Notes: a model not told the origin generated them from the sequence alone. Positions 36,003-47,372 are shown, numbered from the stretch's first letter. The stretch: 64,000 nt of DNA from Massilia oculi (GCF_003143515.1 NZ_CP029343.1:2914001-2978000); one strand, 5' to 3'. A program made the numbers and translations.

Positions 36003-37826
36003 ATGGATACCGGCGAAGTCTTCGCGCTGCTGGACGATGCCCGCGCCACGCAGGAGGCGCGCTCGCGCCTGTACAGCGGACATGCGGGCACGCTGAGGTG
36101 CGAGGACGCGGCCGGCTGGCCGCGGCTGGTGGCGGCGCTGTCGCAGGCGCTACAAAGCGGCCTGCACGCCGTGCCGCTCTTGAGCTATGAACTGGGGGCG
36201 CACCTGGAGGGCCTGCCGGCCCGGCCGCTCGCAGGCCCTCTGGCGCAGGTGCTGCTATTCAACCATTGCGAGCGCATGACGGGCGAGCAGGTGGCGTCGT
36301 GGCTGGCGACGCGCAGCATGGACCTCGAGCCGGCCGGCGTCGCCGGCATCGCCGCGAATGTCGATGAAGCGCGGTTCACCGAAGCGATCGACCGCATCCG
36401 CGACTACATCGCGGCCGGCGACACCTACCAGGTCAACTACACCTGGCGCCTGCGCTTCGACGCCTTCGGTTCGCTGCTCGCCCTGTACACGCGCCTGCGC
36501 GCGCGCCAGCCGGTGCCATATGGCGCGCTGGTGACGCTGCCTGGCGGCGGCGCCGTGCTGTCGTTCTCGCCCGAGCTGTTCGTACGCCATGAAGCGGGCA
36601 TGCTGGTGGCGCGGCCGATGAAGGGCACGGCGCCGGCCAGCGGCGATGTCGATATCGACGCCGCGCGCGCCCAGGCCCTCGCGCAGGACACCAAGAACCG
36701 CGCCGAGAACCTGATGATCGTCGACCTGCTGCGCAACGACCTGGGTCGCGTGGCGCAGACCGGCAGCGTCGAGGTGCCGGCCCTGTTCGACGTGCAGCGC
36801 TACGGCGCGGTGCTGCAGATGACGTCGACCGTGCAGGCGCGCCTGCGCCTTGACGCGGGCCTGGAAGAGATCTTCAAGGCCCTGTACCCGTGCGGCTCGA
36901 TCACCGGCGCGCCGAAGCGGCGCACGATGGAGATCATCCACGAACTCGAACCCGATGCGCGCGGCATCTATACCGGCGCGATCGGCTGGTTCGATCCGGC
37001 GCCGCCTGGCCGCCCCTACGGCGACTTCTGCCTGTCGGTGCCGATCCGGACGCTGGCGCTTGGTGCGCCGACGGGCGGCATCCGGCGCGGGGAGCTGGGC
37101 GTCGGCGCCGGCATCGTCTACGACAGCGATGCGCCATCCGAATACGCCGAGTGCCAGCTGAAGGCGCGTTTTCTCACGGGCCTCGCCAACGAGTTCACCA
37201 TCTTCGAGACCATCCGCGCCTCGCGCGAGCATGGCTGCCGCCATCTGGAGCAGCATCTCGACCGCATGACAGCATCGTGCGCCTATTTCGGCTTCGCCTT
37301 CGACCGCGGCGCGGCGCATGTGGCGCTGCTGGACGCCAGCCAGGCCCTGCCCTCCGATGCGCTGCACCGCCTGCGCCTGGCGGTGGACCATGCCGGCGCG
37401 CTGACGCTGACCTCCGGCGAGCTGGCGCCATTGCACGAGCCGGTCACCCTGCTGCTGGCCCAGGAGCCGACGCACAGCGGAGATATCTTCCTGCGCCACA
37501 AGACGAGTATCCGCAGCCGCTACGACGCCGCATGGAAGGCGGCCGAGGCGCAAGGCGCCTTCGATATGCTGTTCTTCAACGAGCGTGACGAATTGACGGA
37601 AGGGGGACGCAGCAGCGTGTTCCTGCGCTTCGGCGAAGAATGGCTCACGCCGCCGCTGTCGGCCGGTGTGCTGCCGGGCGTGATGCGCGGCGTGATGCTG
37701 GCCGCGCCCGCGTGGCATGCGCGCGAAGCCGTGATCACGCGTGAGATGCTGGCGCAGGCCGACGACATCGTCGTCTGCAACGCACTGCGCGGGCCGCTGC
37801 GGGCCGTGCTCGTTGATACGCCATAA
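36003..37826 (+). CDS. pabB: Fused aminodeoxychorismate synthase component I / 4-amino-4-deoxychorismate lyase
   Basis: 607 residues. The N-terminal part (to about 395) is a chorismate-utilising PabB domain: YIAAGDTYQVNYTWRLRF, SPELFVRHEAGMLVARPMKGTAP, NRAENLMIVDLLRNDLGR, CGSITGAPKRRTMEII and GVGAGIVYDSDAPSEYAECQLKA. The C-terminal 210 residues are a class-IV PLP aminotransferase-fold lyase with the PLP lysine near 500 (LRHKTSIRSRYD) and NERDELTEGGRSSVFL. Together they make p-aminobenzoate for folate from chorismate and glutamine-derived ammonia; the amidotransferase PabA is encoded elsewhere. It starts 10 bp after slmA. Confidence 0.93.
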   Translation: MDTGEVFALLDDARATQEARSRLYSGHAGTLRCEDAAGWPRLVAALSQALQSGLHAVPLLSYELGAHLEGLPARPLAGPLAQVLLFNHCERMTGEQVASWLATRSMDLEPAGVAGIAANVDEARFTEAIDRIRDYIAAGDTYQVNYTWRLRFDAFGSLLALYTRLRARQPVPYGALVTLPGGGAVLSFSPELFVRHEAGMLVARPMKGTAPASGDVDIDAARAQALAQDTKNRAENLMIVDLLRNDLGRVAQTGSVEVPALFDVQRYGAVLQMTSTVQARLRLDAGLEEIFKALYPCGSITGAPKRRTMEIIHELEPDARGIYTGAIGWFDPAPPGRPYGDFCLSVPIRTLALGAPTGGIRRGELGVGAGIVYDSDAPSEYAECQLKARFLTGLANEFTIFETIRASREHGCRHLEQHLDRMTASCAYFGFAFDRGAAHVALLDASQALPSDALHRLRLAVDHAGALTLTSGELAPLHEPVTLLLAQEPTHSGDIFLRHKTSIRSRYDAAWKAAEAQGAFDMLFFNERDELTEGGRSSVFLRFGEEWLTPPLSAGVLPGVMRGVMLAAPAWHAREAVITREMLAQADDIVVCNALRGPLRAVLVDTP

Positions 37827-37912
37827 AAGCGGCGCCATGATTCACGCCCTGCCCGTTTCCATGCCCATTGCTTTTGCTGGAAGCCCGCGCAGGGAAACGG
37901 ACGGACGTGATC

Positions 37913-38524
37913 CTAGAAGCGGTAACCCACGCCCAGCCCGAACAGTACCGGATCGACCTTCAGGTGGCTGGCCTTGGCCCCGCCGACATATACATCGCTG
38001 CGCAGCTTGAGCTTCTTGACGTCGGCGTTGACCGACCAGTGTTCGTTCAGGCGGAAGTCGACGCCGGCCTGCAGCGACAGGCCCCAGCTATCGTTTTCCA
38101 GATCGCCGGCGCCATCGAGCAGCTTGACGCTCGACATGCGGGTGTAGTTCACGCCGGCCCCGATATAAGGGCTGATGGCCGCGCCGGGGGTGAAGTGGTA
38201 TTGCAGGTTCAGGGTCGGCGGCAGGTGCTTGAAGGTGCCGATCTCGGCGCCGTCCAGCCGGGCCTTGTGCTTCTGTGGATAAGTCAGGATCAGCTCGGCC
38301 GCGATGTGCGGGGTGAAGAAATAGCTGATGTCCAGCTCGGGAATGGTCTTCGTGCTCACTTCGAGGCGGTCCGCCGCGCCGACGCCGGCGATCGGGGTCG
38401 ATTTGTTGTCCGGGTCGACGTACACGGCGCGGGCGCGCACCAGCCATGGAGATTCCTGCGCCAGCGCCTGGGCGGACGCCATGGCGATCAGGGCCACCAG
38501 CACGGTTTTCATCGTCGTTTTCAT
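37913..38524 (-). CDS. ompW: Outer-membrane protein OmpW family
   Basis: 203 residues with a signal peptide ending AQALAQ. OmpW features: SPWLVRARAVYVDPDN, IPELDISYFFTPHIAAELILTYPQKH, LPPTLNLQYHFTP, ISPYIGAGVNYT and the terminal GLGVGYRF. It forms an eight-stranded barrel thought to pass small hydrophobic molecules. An FNR-like site lies 80 bp upstream, which agrees with the oxygen control known for OmpW in enterobacteria. It is convergent with pabB. Confidence 0.92.
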   Translation of the reverse strand: MKTTMKTVLVALIAMASAQALAQESPWLVRARAVYVDPDNKSTPIAGVGAADRLEVSTKTIPELDISYFFTPHIAAELILTYPQKHKARLDGAEIGTFKHLPPTLNLQYHFTPGAAISPYIGAGVNYTRMSSVKLLDGAGDLENDSWGLSLQAGVDFRLNEHWSVNADVKKLKLRSDVYVGGAKASHLKVDPVLFGLGVGYRF

Positions 38525-38596
38525 CTTTTTCTTACCTTTCTTCGTTTTATGTCATCTGCGACGAAGGTAAGCTTATTGATGTAGGGAAAAACAAAC

Positions 38597-38610
38597 TATG
38601 ATCTACATCA
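38597..38610 (-). promoter_or_regulatory. FNR/Anr-like box upstream of ompW
   Basis: Read on the minus strand it is TTGAT-GTAG-ATCAT, nine of ten consensus positions of TTGAT-N4-ATCAA. Its centre is at 38603.5, about 80 bp before the ompW start. A CAATAA hexamer at 38572-38577 could be the -10 of a class-II promoter. A second half-site copy TTGATGTAG at 38575-38583 mirrors CTACATCAA at 38602-38610. The divergent GNAT gene starts at 38699. Confidence 0.6.
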
Positions 38611-38698
38611 AAATGACCATGCTATTAGTATGGTTTATAAAACGCCTATTTCCTAGGTTATATCTCTGAGACGAAAGAATCATTCGGAAGGAACCGCC

Positions 38699-39136
38699 AT
38701 GCCAAGCATCACCCTCGCCGCAAACGACGACCTGCCGCGCCTGTTCGACATCTGGGAAGCATCCGTGCAAGCGACCCACGACTTCCTGCATCCGGACGAT
38801 TTCCTGCTGCTGGTGCCGATCGTGGAGCGCACCCTGCGCGAGTTCACGCCGCTGCATTGCGTGCGCGACGAGGCCGGCCAGCCCTGCGCCTTCATCGGCG
38901 TGAGCGAGGGCATGATCGAGATGCTGTTCGTCGACCCGCAGCACCGCGGCCAGGGCGCCGGACGGGCCCTGGTGGAATTCGCGATCGCGCAATTGAAAGC
39001 CACGCAAGTGGACGTCAATGAGCAGAACCAGCAGGCGCTCGGCTTCTACGAACGCATGGGCTTCGCGGTGGCGGGACGGTCGGAGCAGGACCCGTTCGGC
39101 AAGCCCTACCCCATCCTGCACCTCGCACTGCGTTAG
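38699..39136 (+). CDS. yjaB: GNAT acetyltransferase, YjaB-like
   Basis: 145 residues. The sequence closely follows YjaB: FDIWEASVQATHDFLHPDDF, IEMLFVDPQHRGQGAGRALVE (acetyl-CoA loop), VDVNEQNQQALGFYERMGF and GRSEQDPFGKPYPILHLAL. Substrate unknown. It is divergent from ompW and convergent with the peroxidase gene (4-bp gap). Confidence 0.88.
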   Translation: MPSITLAANDDLPRLFDIWEASVQATHDFLHPDDFLLLVPIVERTLREFTPLHCVRDEAGQPCAFIGVSEGMIEMLFVDPQHRGQGAGRALVEFAIAQLKATQVDVNEQNQQALGFYERMGFAVAGRSEQDPFGKPYPILHLALR

Positions 39137-39140
39137 ACGA

Positions 39141-39725
39141 TTACAGCGCCGCTTCGATCTTCCCGGTCAGCTGAGGATCTTCCGGCGTGACCTTGCTCGG
39201 GAAGTAGTCGAGCACCTTGCCGTCACGGCCGATCAGGTATTTGGTGAAATTCCACTTCGGTTCCTGGCCGGTGGCCTTGATCAGTTGCGCGTGCAGCGGA
39301 TTGGCTTGCGGGCCCTTGACCGAGCTCTTGGCGAACATCGGGAACTTGACGCCATAGGTGTTGAAGCACAGGTCGGCGATTTCCTTGGCGCTGCCCGGTT
39401 CCTGCTGGCCGAAGTCGTTCGACGGGAAGCCCAGGATCACGAGGCCGCGGCCGCCGTACTTGGCGTAGATTTTCTCGAGACCTTCGTACTGCTTGGTGAA
39501 GCCGCAGTAGCTGGCCGTGTTCACCACCAGCACCACCTTGCCGGCGTACTGGCAGAGGTCTTGCGGCGCCTCGTCCTGCAGGCGCTTGAAGCTGTGCTTC
39601 AGGACGGCCGGGCAGGCGGCCGGGCTCTTGGTCAGCGCGGCGGCCGGCGCGGCCTGCGCGCGTGCCGGCTGGGTGACGCTGACAGCGGCCGTGGCGGCGA
39701 GCAGCAGGACGATGGTCTTGATCAT
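39141..39725 (-). CDS. Exported glutathione peroxidase family protein
   Basis: 194 residues. The N-terminal stretch ending ARAQA is a probable signal peptide, so the enzyme acts in the periplasm. The thioredoxin-fold motifs are VVLVVNTASYCGFTKQYEGLEKI with peroxidatic Cys74, LGFPSNDFGQQEPG and KWNFTKYLIGRDGKVLDYF, which contain the catalytic Gln and Trp. Bacterial Cys-type members usually use thioredoxin-like reductants. Single gene. Confidence 0.9.
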   Translation of the reverse strand: MIKTIVLLLAATAAVSVTQPARAQAAPAAALTKSPAACPAVLKHSFKRLQDEAPQDLCQYAGKVVLVVNTASYCGFTKQYEGLEKIYAKYGGRGLVILGFPSNDFGQQEPGSAKEIADLCFNTYGVKFPMFAKSSVKGPQANPLHAQLIKATGQEPKWNFTKYLIGRDGKVLDYFPSKVTPEDPQLTGKIEAAL

Positions 39726-39796
39726 GGCGTGGTATTGACGGGGTTAAGATGCGTCGATTGTAGCGCAAGCGGCAACCCCGGCGGCCAACGCTTTTC

Positions 39797-40219
39797 TCAA
39801 TCCTCCAGATTGCGGTGCTCGATCTTGATGCAGTGGTTCATGACCACGTCCAGCCCGGCGGCGCGCGCCAGGTCGGCTGCCGCCTGGTTCTCGATGTCGA
39901 GCTGCATCCACAGGCAGCCGGCGCGCACGGCGATGGCGTCGCGCGCGATCGGCCCGATGTCCTCGGATTTGCGGAAGCAGTCGACGATGTCGATGCGCTG
40001 GCCGCTGCCGGCCAGGGCGTCGGCGGCCTCTTGCAAGGTGGCGTACACGGTCTCGCCGTGGATGGTCTGGCCGGCATAGCTCGGGTTGACGGGCAGGATG
40101 CGGTAGCCGTTGTGCTGCAAGTAGGCGCCCACTTCGTTGCTGGCGCGGTCTTCTTTGTTCGACATGCCGACGATGGCGATGATCTTGCTGTCACGGAGGA
40201 TCTGGGTGATGGTTCGCAT
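39797..40219 (-). CDS. CoA-binding protein (YccU family)
   Basis: 140 residues forming a Rossmann-type CoA-binding domain: IIAIVGMSNKEDRASNEVGAYLQHNGY, ILPVNPSYAGQTIHGE, DIVDCFRKSEDIGPIARDAI and CLWMQLDIENQAAADLARAAGLDVVMNHCIKIEH. Related to the N-terminal part of succinyl-CoA ligase alpha. Function unknown. Confidence 0.9.
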   Translation of the reverse strand: MRTITQILRDSKIIAIVGMSNKEDRASNEVGAYLQHNGYRILPVNPSYAGQTIHGETVYATLQEAADALAGSGQRIDIVDCFRKSEDIGPIARDAIAVRAGCLWMQLDIENQAAADLARAAGLDVVMNHCIKIEHRNLED

Positions 40220-40331
40220 GCTGTGTCCTGGCTGTTGTTATCGTTGGAATCAGCTTATCAGGTTTGGATATGCTGGCGTTGCACGGTCAAACGTGGAAAG
40301 ATGACGGCTCATCCATCCTGAATAGCTGCCC

Positions 40332-40958
40332 ATGAGCCTCGGACCTGTTTCGCGTTTCGCCGCCTTTCTTGCGCTGGCCTGTTCGTTCGCCGGTGCGCAT
40401 GGCGCCGAATCCCTGCACGACGTCGAACGCGCCATCGTGCCGGTCGCCAGCTGGGGCGGCACGCCGTCCATTGATGCGAAGGCGCGCCGCCACCGCATCA
40501 CCCACATCACGCTGCACCACCAGGGCGAGCCGTTCAAGCCGGGGACCGATCCGCAAGCCTACCTGCGCCGCCTGCAGACCTGGTCGCGCGCCGAGAAAGG
40601 CTGGCTCGACATCCCCTATCACTACGTGATCGACCTGGAAGGCCGCATCTACGGCGCGCGCGACATCGCCTATGCCGGCGACACCAATACCGAATACGAT
40701 CCGAAGGGACATGCGCTGATCGAGGTGGTCGGCAATTTCGAGGAGGTGGAGCCGAACCAGCAGCAGCTCGATGCGGTGGTGCGCCTGATGGCCATGCTGG
40801 CGGACAAATACCAGGTCTCGCTGGACGACATCCAGAGCCACCGCGATTACTCGGACAAGACCGTGTGCCCGGGCGAGAACCTGTACCGCTACGTGAAGGA
40901 CGATTATTTCAGGCACAAGGTGGCCTTGCGCCTGGCGCAGGAGCAGGCCGCGAAATAA
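40332..40958 (+). CDS. Exported N-acetylmuramoyl-L-alanine amidase / PGRP-type protein
   Basis: 208 residues with a signal peptide (ending AHGA). The amidase-2 (PGRP) zinc site is visible: ITHITLHHQGEPF (first His pair), DIPYHYVIDLEGRIYGARD and DIQSHRDYSDKTVCPGENLY (final His and the usual Cys). It should cleave the amide between MurNAc and the peptide stem in the periplasm. It is a single gene, convergent with the serine hydrolase. Confidence 0.9.
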   Translation: MSLGPVSRFAAFLALACSFAGAHGAESLHDVERAIVPVASWGGTPSIDAKARRHRITHITLHHQGEPFKPGTDPQAYLRRLQTWSRAEKGWLDIPYHYVIDLEGRIYGARDIAYAGDTNTEYDPKGHALIEVVGNFEEVEPNQQQLDAVVRLMAMLADKYQVSLDDIQSHRDYSDKTVCPGENLYRYVKDDYFRHKVALRLAQEQAAK

Positions 40959-40981
40959 GCTGCGACCTGCTCAGTTAGTGC

Positions 40982-42661
40982 TTACTGAAGTCGCGTGCCA
41001 GGCGTGGCCTGGCCGTCCTGGTGCAACACGACCACCGGCGCGCCATCCGCGCCCTTCTCGAACCGGAGTTCGGCATTCACGTCGCGCGAGAAGAACACGT
41101 CTTCGCTGGCCGGGAAGATCTCGATCCTGCGCTGCCCGGTCGCCTGCGCATAATAGCGTTCGCCCTCGCGGCTGACCGTGATCGTGAACTGCGGCGCAAG
41201 CTGGTAGGCGCCGGCACGCGCGTCGAAGCCGGCGTTGTCGATCTTGACCGCTTCGCGTTCGGCGGGCGCATCGCCAATGCGCTCGTTGCGCGTCCGCTCG
41301 CCCGCATTGTCGACCGTGACGTGGCTGACCTTGCCCTGCGCATCGCGCCCGAACTCGAAGCGCGCCAGCGTCCCGGGGACGAAGAAGCCATCCTTCGAAT
41401 AGGAAGTGAGGGCGGCCGGCGACCGGTCGCCGCGCGCCATCATCAGCTTGCCGTCGCGGCTGGTGAAGGTGCGCTTTTCCTTGCCGTCGATGTCGTATAC
41501 CCCTGTGAATGCATCGATGGCCCTGGCATCGAGCTTGACTTCCTTCAGCTCCATGAACGGCTTGCCCATCGCCAGCGCCGCCGCCTTCTTGGCCAGCACC
41601 TCGGGATTGGCATTACCGCTGTCCGCATTGCTCAGCACCGCGACGAAGATCTTCTGCTCCGGCAGGCGCAGCGCATGGGTGCGAAAGCCATTGATGCCGC
41701 CCCCATGCTCGATCACTGGCGCGCCCTGCAGGGCGCCCACGCTCCAGCCGTAGCCGTAGCCGGTCGACTTCTCCGGGTTCAGCTTGTAGGGCGTGAAGGC
41801 CATCTTCCAGCTCGCGGGTTTCAGCAGCTTGCCGGAGGCGATGGCGGCATCCCATTTCGCCAGGTCGTCCACGGTCGATACCAGCGCGCCGGCCGCATAC
41901 GGCTGGCTCATGGACAGCGGCTGCGCCGGCGCGAACCCCTTCTCCTGCGCGCTGTAGCCGACCGCGCGCGGCGCGTTCGAACGCTCGACGCCTTCATACG
42001 CGGTGTCCTTCATGCCCAGCGGCGTGAAGATGCGCCGTTCGAGGAAGCTGGCGTAGCTCGTGCCAGACACCCGCTCGATGATCGCGCCGAGCAGGAAATA
42101 GCCGCTATTGTTGTAGCGGAACTGGGTGCCGGGTTCGAACTCGAGCGGATCGTTCCTGAAGCCGTCGATCATCTGGGCGACGGTGAAGTCCTTCCCCATC
42201 GTCGCCACATAGCCCGACTTGCCGGTATAGCTGACGATGCCCGAGGTATGGGTCAGCAGGTGCTCGACGGTGATGACCTTGCCCTGGGTTGGATAGTCGG
42301 GGAAGAAGCGCGTGATCGGATCGTTCAGGGCCAGCTTGCCCTCCTCGGCCAGCATCAGGATCGCCACCGCCGTGAACTGCTTGGTGATCGAGCCGAGGCG
42401 CAGCACGGTGCCGGGCGTCAGTGGCGTCTTCGCGGCCACGTCGGCGGCGCCATAGGCCTTCCTAAACACCGTCTTGCCGTCCTTGACCACGATGACCGTG
42501 GCGCCGGGGTCTCCCGCCTTGAACTGGGGCTTGAACAGCGCGTCGAGCTTGCTGGCCAGCGGCTGCGCCGCAGAGGCCTTGGTGGCCGGCTGCTGCGCTT
42601 GCGCCAGCACGGGATTCGACAGCAGGATGACAGCAACAGCGACGGCGGAGAGTTTCAGCAT
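40982..42661 (-). CDS. Serine hydrolase, class C beta-lactamase-like
   Basis: 559 residues from ATG 42661 with a signal peptide ending LAQAQ. The catalytic domain has SxxK at Ser91-Ile-Thr-Lys94 (LGSITKQF), the YxN motif YNNSGYF and the HGG motif IEHGGGINGF. The C-terminal 180 residues (from about FTGVYDIDGKEKRTF) are a lipocalin-like/DUF3471-type extension. Such proteins are usually esterases or D-amino-acid peptidases rather than true beta-lactamases. No ampR-like regulator is adjacent. Confidence 0.9.
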   Translation of the reverse strand: MLKLSAVAVAVILLSNPVLAQAQQPATKASAAQPLASKLDALFKPQFKAGDPGATVIVVKDGKTVFRKAYGAADVAAKTPLTPGTVLRLGSITKQFTAVAILMLAEEGKLALNDPITRFFPDYPTQGKVITVEHLLTHTSGIVSYTGKSGYVATMGKDFTVAQMIDGFRNDPLEFEPGTQFRYNNSGYFLLGAIIERVSGTSYASFLERRIFTPLGMKDTAYEGVERSNAPRAVGYSAQEKGFAPAQPLSMSQPYAAGALVSTVDDLAKWDAAIASGKLLKPASWKMAFTPYKLNPEKSTGYGYGWSVGALQGAPVIEHGGGINGFRTHALRLPEQKIFVAVLSNADSGNANPEVLAKKAAALAMGKPFMELKEVKLDARAIDAFTGVYDIDGKEKRTFTSRDGKLMMARGDRSPAALTSYSKDGFFVPGTLARFEFGRDAQGKVSHVTVDNAGERTRNERIGDAPAEREAVKIDNAGFDARAGAYQLAPQFTITVSREGERYYAQATGQRRIEIFPASEDVFFSRDVNAELRFEKGADGAPVVVLHQDGQATPGTRLQ

Positions 42662-42779
42662 GACGGCTACCCTTCTTGGCAAGTTGTGTTCTTGATACTC
42701 TAACTCTGCCTTATGGGTAGCGGTGAAAAATCCGACGAACTGCGATTCGGTTTCGATGAACCGATAAAAAACCGGGATA

Positions 42780-42810
42780 TAAAAAAAGGCAGCCCGCAGG
42801 CTGCCCCTTT
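42780..42810 (-). terminator. Terminator of the ATP synthase operon
   Basis: GGCAGCC (42787-42793) pairs with GGCTGCC (42798-42804), loop CGCA. On the minus strand it is followed by seven T residues. It lies 22 bp after the atpC stop; the CCCTTTT on the other side would also allow some termination from the plus strand. Confidence 0.88.
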
Positions 42811-42831
42811 TCGTTGCCGAGCTTGTTCAGC

Positions 42832-43254
42832 TCAACGGCCTTTCGACCGCAGCTTCTGGATCGCCGCCAGCTGCGCGATCGCGGCGGCCATTTCGGCCTG
42901 GGCTTTCGCGTAGTCGATGGTCGATTCCTTGTTCAGCATCAGCTCTTCGGCCTGCTTCTTGGCCGCGTTTGCCTTCGCTTCGTCGAGGTCGGCGCCGCGG
43001 ATCGCGGTGTCGGCCAGCACGGTCACGCCGTTCGGCTGCACTTCGAGGATACCGCCTGCTACGAAGACGAACTCTTCGCCGCCGCCGGCCACCTGGATGC
43101 GCACGGCGCCCGGGCGGATGCGCGTGATCAAGGGGGTGTGCTTCGGGTAGATACCCAGCTCACCCGCTTCACCCGGCAACGCGACGAATTCGGCCTGGCC
43201 GGAGAAGATCTGCTCTTCGGCCGAGACTACGTCAACGAGAAATGTGTTTGCCAT
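42832..43254 (-). CDS. atpC: ATP synthase F1 epsilon subunit
   Basis: 140 residues, the usual length. N-terminal beta sandwich ([31 protein letters not shown]), then [14 protein letters not shown] and a C-terminal helical hairpin rich in Ala and Lys ([16 protein letters not shown]). It sits in the central stalk and can inhibit ATP hydrolysis. Last gene of the operon, 27 bp after atpD. Confidence 0.97.
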   Translation of the reverse strand: MANTFLVDVVSAEEQIFSGQAEFVALPGEAGELGIYPKHTPLITRIRPGAVRIQVAGGGEEFVFVAGGILEVQPNGVTVLADTAIRGADLDEAKANAAKKQAEELMLNKESTIDYAKAQAEMAAAIAQLAAIQKLRSKGR

Positions 43255-43281
43255 GTGTGTCCTTCAGTTAGACGAACCGAC

Positions 43282-44721
<1,440 letters not shown>

Positions 44722-44752
44722 TTAAACCGTTAAAAGCACAGTCAGTTATGGT

Positions 44753-44819
44753 CAGTTGGGGGCAGAGTACGCTCGCTACGCTCGCTTAAGCCTGCGCGGC
44801 CCGCTCTTTCCCCCAATTG
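44753..44819 (-). repeat. Inverted repeat in the atpG-atpD intergenic region
   Basis: CAGTTGGGGG (44753-44762) pairs with CCCCCAATTG (44810-44819), one G-T wobble, around a 47-nt interior that contains the direct repeat GCTCGCTACGCTCGC. In the operon mRNA this gives a stable stem directly after the atpG stop. Possible roles are mRNA processing, stabilisation or tuning of beta-subunit output. Confidence 0.55.
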
Positions 44820-44820
44820 A

Positions 44821-45696
44821 TCAGACTGCCGCTGCGCCCGAAACGATCTCGGAGAGTTCTTTGGTAATCGCAGCCTGGCGGGTCTTGTTGTAGACCAGCT
44901 TCAGGTCGCTGATGACACTGCCGGCGTTATCGCTCGCGGCCTTCATCGCGACCATGCGCGCCGATTGCTCGGACGCCAGGTTTTCCGCCACTGCCTGGTA
45001 CACCAGCGCTTCCACATAACGCACCAGCAGCTCGTCGATGACGACTTGCGCTTCCGGTTCGTAGATGTAGTCCCAGCCGTGGGCGCCTGCGTCGGCTTCC
45101 AGCGCTTTCGCTGGCAGCGGGAGCAGTTGCTCGACCATCGTTTCCTGCTTCATCGTGTTGATGAACTTGGTGTAGCACAGGTAGACGGCATCGAGCTTGC
45201 CTTCCTGGTACGCGTCCAGCATCACTTTGACCGGTCCGATCAGCTTGTCCAGTTGCGGGGCATCGCCCAGCTGGGTCGCTTGCGACACCAGCTTCATGCC
45301 GACGCGGTTCAGGAAGCCCAGGCCCTTGTTGCCGATGGCGACTGCCTCGACACGGTTGCCCAGCTGCTCCTGCTCACGCGCCTTCTGCGTTACCTGGCGC
45401 AGGATGTTGGTGTTCATGCCGCCGCACAGACCCTTGTCGGTCGTGATGACGATGAAACCCACTGCCTTTGCCGACACGCCCTTGGCTTGCGCCATGAATG
45501 CGTGCGTGTACTCCGGGTTTGCGTTGGCCAGATTGGCGGTGATGTTACGAACCTTGTCACTGTAGGGACGGGCGGCGCGCATGCGATCCTGCGCCTTGCG
45601 CATTTTCGATGCGGCGACCATTTCCATCGCCTTGGTGATCTTCTTCGTATTTTCTACGCTCTTGATCTTGCCACGAATCTCTTTGCCTGCTGCCAT
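44821..45696 (-). CDS. atpG: ATP synthase F1 gamma subunit
   Basis: 291 residues, the rotating central stalk. The N-terminal helix ([33 protein letters not shown]) and the C-terminal helix ([34 protein letters not shown]) are the classic coiled-coil pair. 56 bp after atpA. A stable intergenic stem follows it. Confidence 0.98.
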   Translation of the reverse strand: MAAGKEIRGKIKSVENTKKITKAMEMVAASKMRKAQDRMRAARPYSDKVRNITANLANANPEYTHAFMAQAKGVSAKAVGFIVITTDKGLCGGMNTNILRQVTQKAREQEQLGNRVEAVAIGNKGLGFLNRVGMKLVSQATQLGDAPQLDKLIGPVKVMLDAYQEGKLDAVYLCYTKFINTMKQETMVEQLLPLPAKALEADAGAHGWDYIYEPEAQVVIDELLVRYVEALVYQAVAENLASEQSARMVAMKAASDNAGSVISDLKLVYNKTRQAAITKELSEIVSGAAAV

Positions 45697-45752
45697 GAGT
45701 CCTTACTCCTTCCGGGCACCGGCGCCAACCTCGGTTGGCGCCGGTCCATCAA

Positions 45753-47294
45753 TTAATATGCGCCGGATTTCTTGAAATCAGCAATGGCGGCGGCCAGCAG
45801 TGCTTCGCTGTCCTTGTCCAGTTGCTTGGTTTCGTCGATCTTCGACAGCAGGGACGCGTGACCCGACTTCAGGAAGGCATGCAGACCGTGCTCGAACGGC
45901 AGCACTTTCTTGACTTCGATATCGTCCAGGTAGCCCTTGTTGACGGCGAACAGCGATGCGGCCATCAGCGAGGTCGACAGCGGCGAGAACTGCGGCTGCT
46001 TCAGCAGTTCGGTGACGCGCGCGCCACGGTCCAGCTGCTTGCGGGTCGACTCGTCCAGGTCCGATGCGAACTGCGCGAACGCAGCCAGTTCACGGTACTG
46101 CGCCAGGTCGGTACGGATACCGCCCGACAGGCCCTTGATGACCTTGGTCTGGGCGGCGCCACCGACGCGCGACACCGAGATACCGGCGTTGATCGCAGGA
46201 CGGATACCGGCGTTGAACAGCGAGGTCTCCAGGAAGATCTGGCCGTCGGTAATCGAAATCACGTTGGTCGGCACGAAGGCCGAGACGTCGCCAGCCTGGG
46301 TTTCGATGATCGGCAGTGCGGTCAGCGAACCGGTCTTGCCGGTGACGGCGCCGCCCGTGAACTTCTCGACGTAGTCGGCGTTCACGCGCGCTGCGCGCTC
46401 GAGCAGACGGCTGTGCAGGTAGAACACGTCGCCTGGGTAGGCTTCGCGGCCTGGTGGGCGGCGCAGCAGCAGCGAAATCTGGCGGTAGGCAACTGCTTGC
46501 TTCGACAGGTCGTCGTACACGATCAGCGCGTCTTCGCCGCGGTCGCGGAAGTATTCGCCCATTGCGCAGCCCGAGTAGGCCGAGATGTACTGCATGGCGG
46601 CCGATTCCGACGCCGATGCTGCGACAACAATGGTGTATTCCATCGCGCCGTGCTGTTCCAGCGAACGCACGATGTTCTTGATGGTCGATGCCTTCTGGCC
46701 GATCGCGACGTAAACGCAGGTGACGCCCTGGCCTTTCTGGTTGATGATCGCATCCACTGCCACGGCCGACTTGCCGGTCTGGCGGTCGCCGATGATCAGC
46801 TCACGCTGGCCACGGCCGATCGGCACCATCGCGTCGATCGACTTGATGCCGGTCTGCATAGGCTGCGACACCGATTCACGCGCGATGACGCCTGGCGCGA
46901 TCTTTTCGATCGGGGCGGTCAGGGTGGTGGCGATCGGACCCTTGCCGTCGATCGGCTGGCCCAGGGCGTTGACCACGCGGCCACGCAGCTCAGGACCGAT
47001 CGGCACTTCCAGGATGCGGCCGGTGGTCTTGACGGTGTCGCCTTCCGAGATGTGCTCGTAGGCACCCAGGATGACGGCGCCGACCGAGTCGCGCTCGAGG
47101 TTCATTGCCAGGCCGAAGGTGTTGCCTGGGAATTCCAGCATCTCGCCCTGCATCACGTCCGACAGACCGTGGATGCGGCAGATACCGTCGGCGACCGAGA
47201 TCACGGTGCCTTGGTTGCGGACGTCTGCAGAGCCTTCCAGGCCCTGGATCCGGCTCTTGATCAGCTCGCTGATTTCAGATGGGTTAAGTTGCAT
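45753..47294 (-). CDS. atpA: ATP synthase F1 alpha subunit
   Basis: 513 residues from ATG 47294 ([16 protein letters not shown]), which has GGAGTTA as ribosome binding site; a longer start at 47309 is unlikely. P-loop GDRQTGKS at 169-176, and VSRVGGAAQ near the arginine finger. Non-catalytic nucleotide-binding subunit. 78 bp after atpH. Confidence 0.98.
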   Translation of the reverse strand: MQLNPSEISELIKSRIQGLEGSADVRNQGTVISVADGICRIHGLSDVMQGEMLEFPGNTFGLAMNLERDSVGAVILGAYEHISEGDTVKTTGRILEVPIGPELRGRVVNALGQPIDGKGPIATTLTAPIEKIAPGVIARESVSQPMQTGIKSIDAMVPIGRGQRELIIGDRQTGKSAVAVDAIINQKGQGVTCVYVAIGQKASTIKNIVRSLEQHGAMEYTIVVAASASESAAMQYISAYSGCAMGEYFRDRGEDALIVYDDLSKQAVAYRQISLLLRRPPGREAYPGDVFYLHSRLLERAARVNADYVEKFTGGAVTGKTGSLTALPIIETQAGDVSAFVPTNVISITDGQIFLETSLFNAGIRPAINAGISVSRVGGAAQTKVIKGLSGGIRTDLAQYRELAAFAQFASDLDESTRKQLDRGARVTELLKQPQFSPLSTSLMAASLFAVNKGYLDDIEVKKVLPFEHGLHAFLKSGHASLLSKIDETKQLDKDSEALLAAAIADFKKSGAY

Positions 47295-47372
47295 GCTAGC
47301 TAACTCCAATTATAGTTTCTTGATGCGTAGGGCAAGGGCGGGACGCCGGCCTATGCGAGTGCACACTATCGA

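Noticed and set aside
38575..38610. 9-bp inverted repeat TTGATGTAG/CTACATCAA as a single operator
   Set aside because: The 18-bp spacer is unlike FNR; the compact TTGAT-N4-ATCAT box inside explains the right half better.
40982..42661. Acquired AmpC beta-lactamase
   Set aside because: SxxK, YxN and HGG motifs are present, but the long C-terminal extension and lack of ampR fit a general serine hydrolase/esterase.
44760..44790. Tandem GCTCGCTACGCTCGC as a minisatellite or CRISPR repeat
   Set aside because: Only two partial copies within one hairpin loop.
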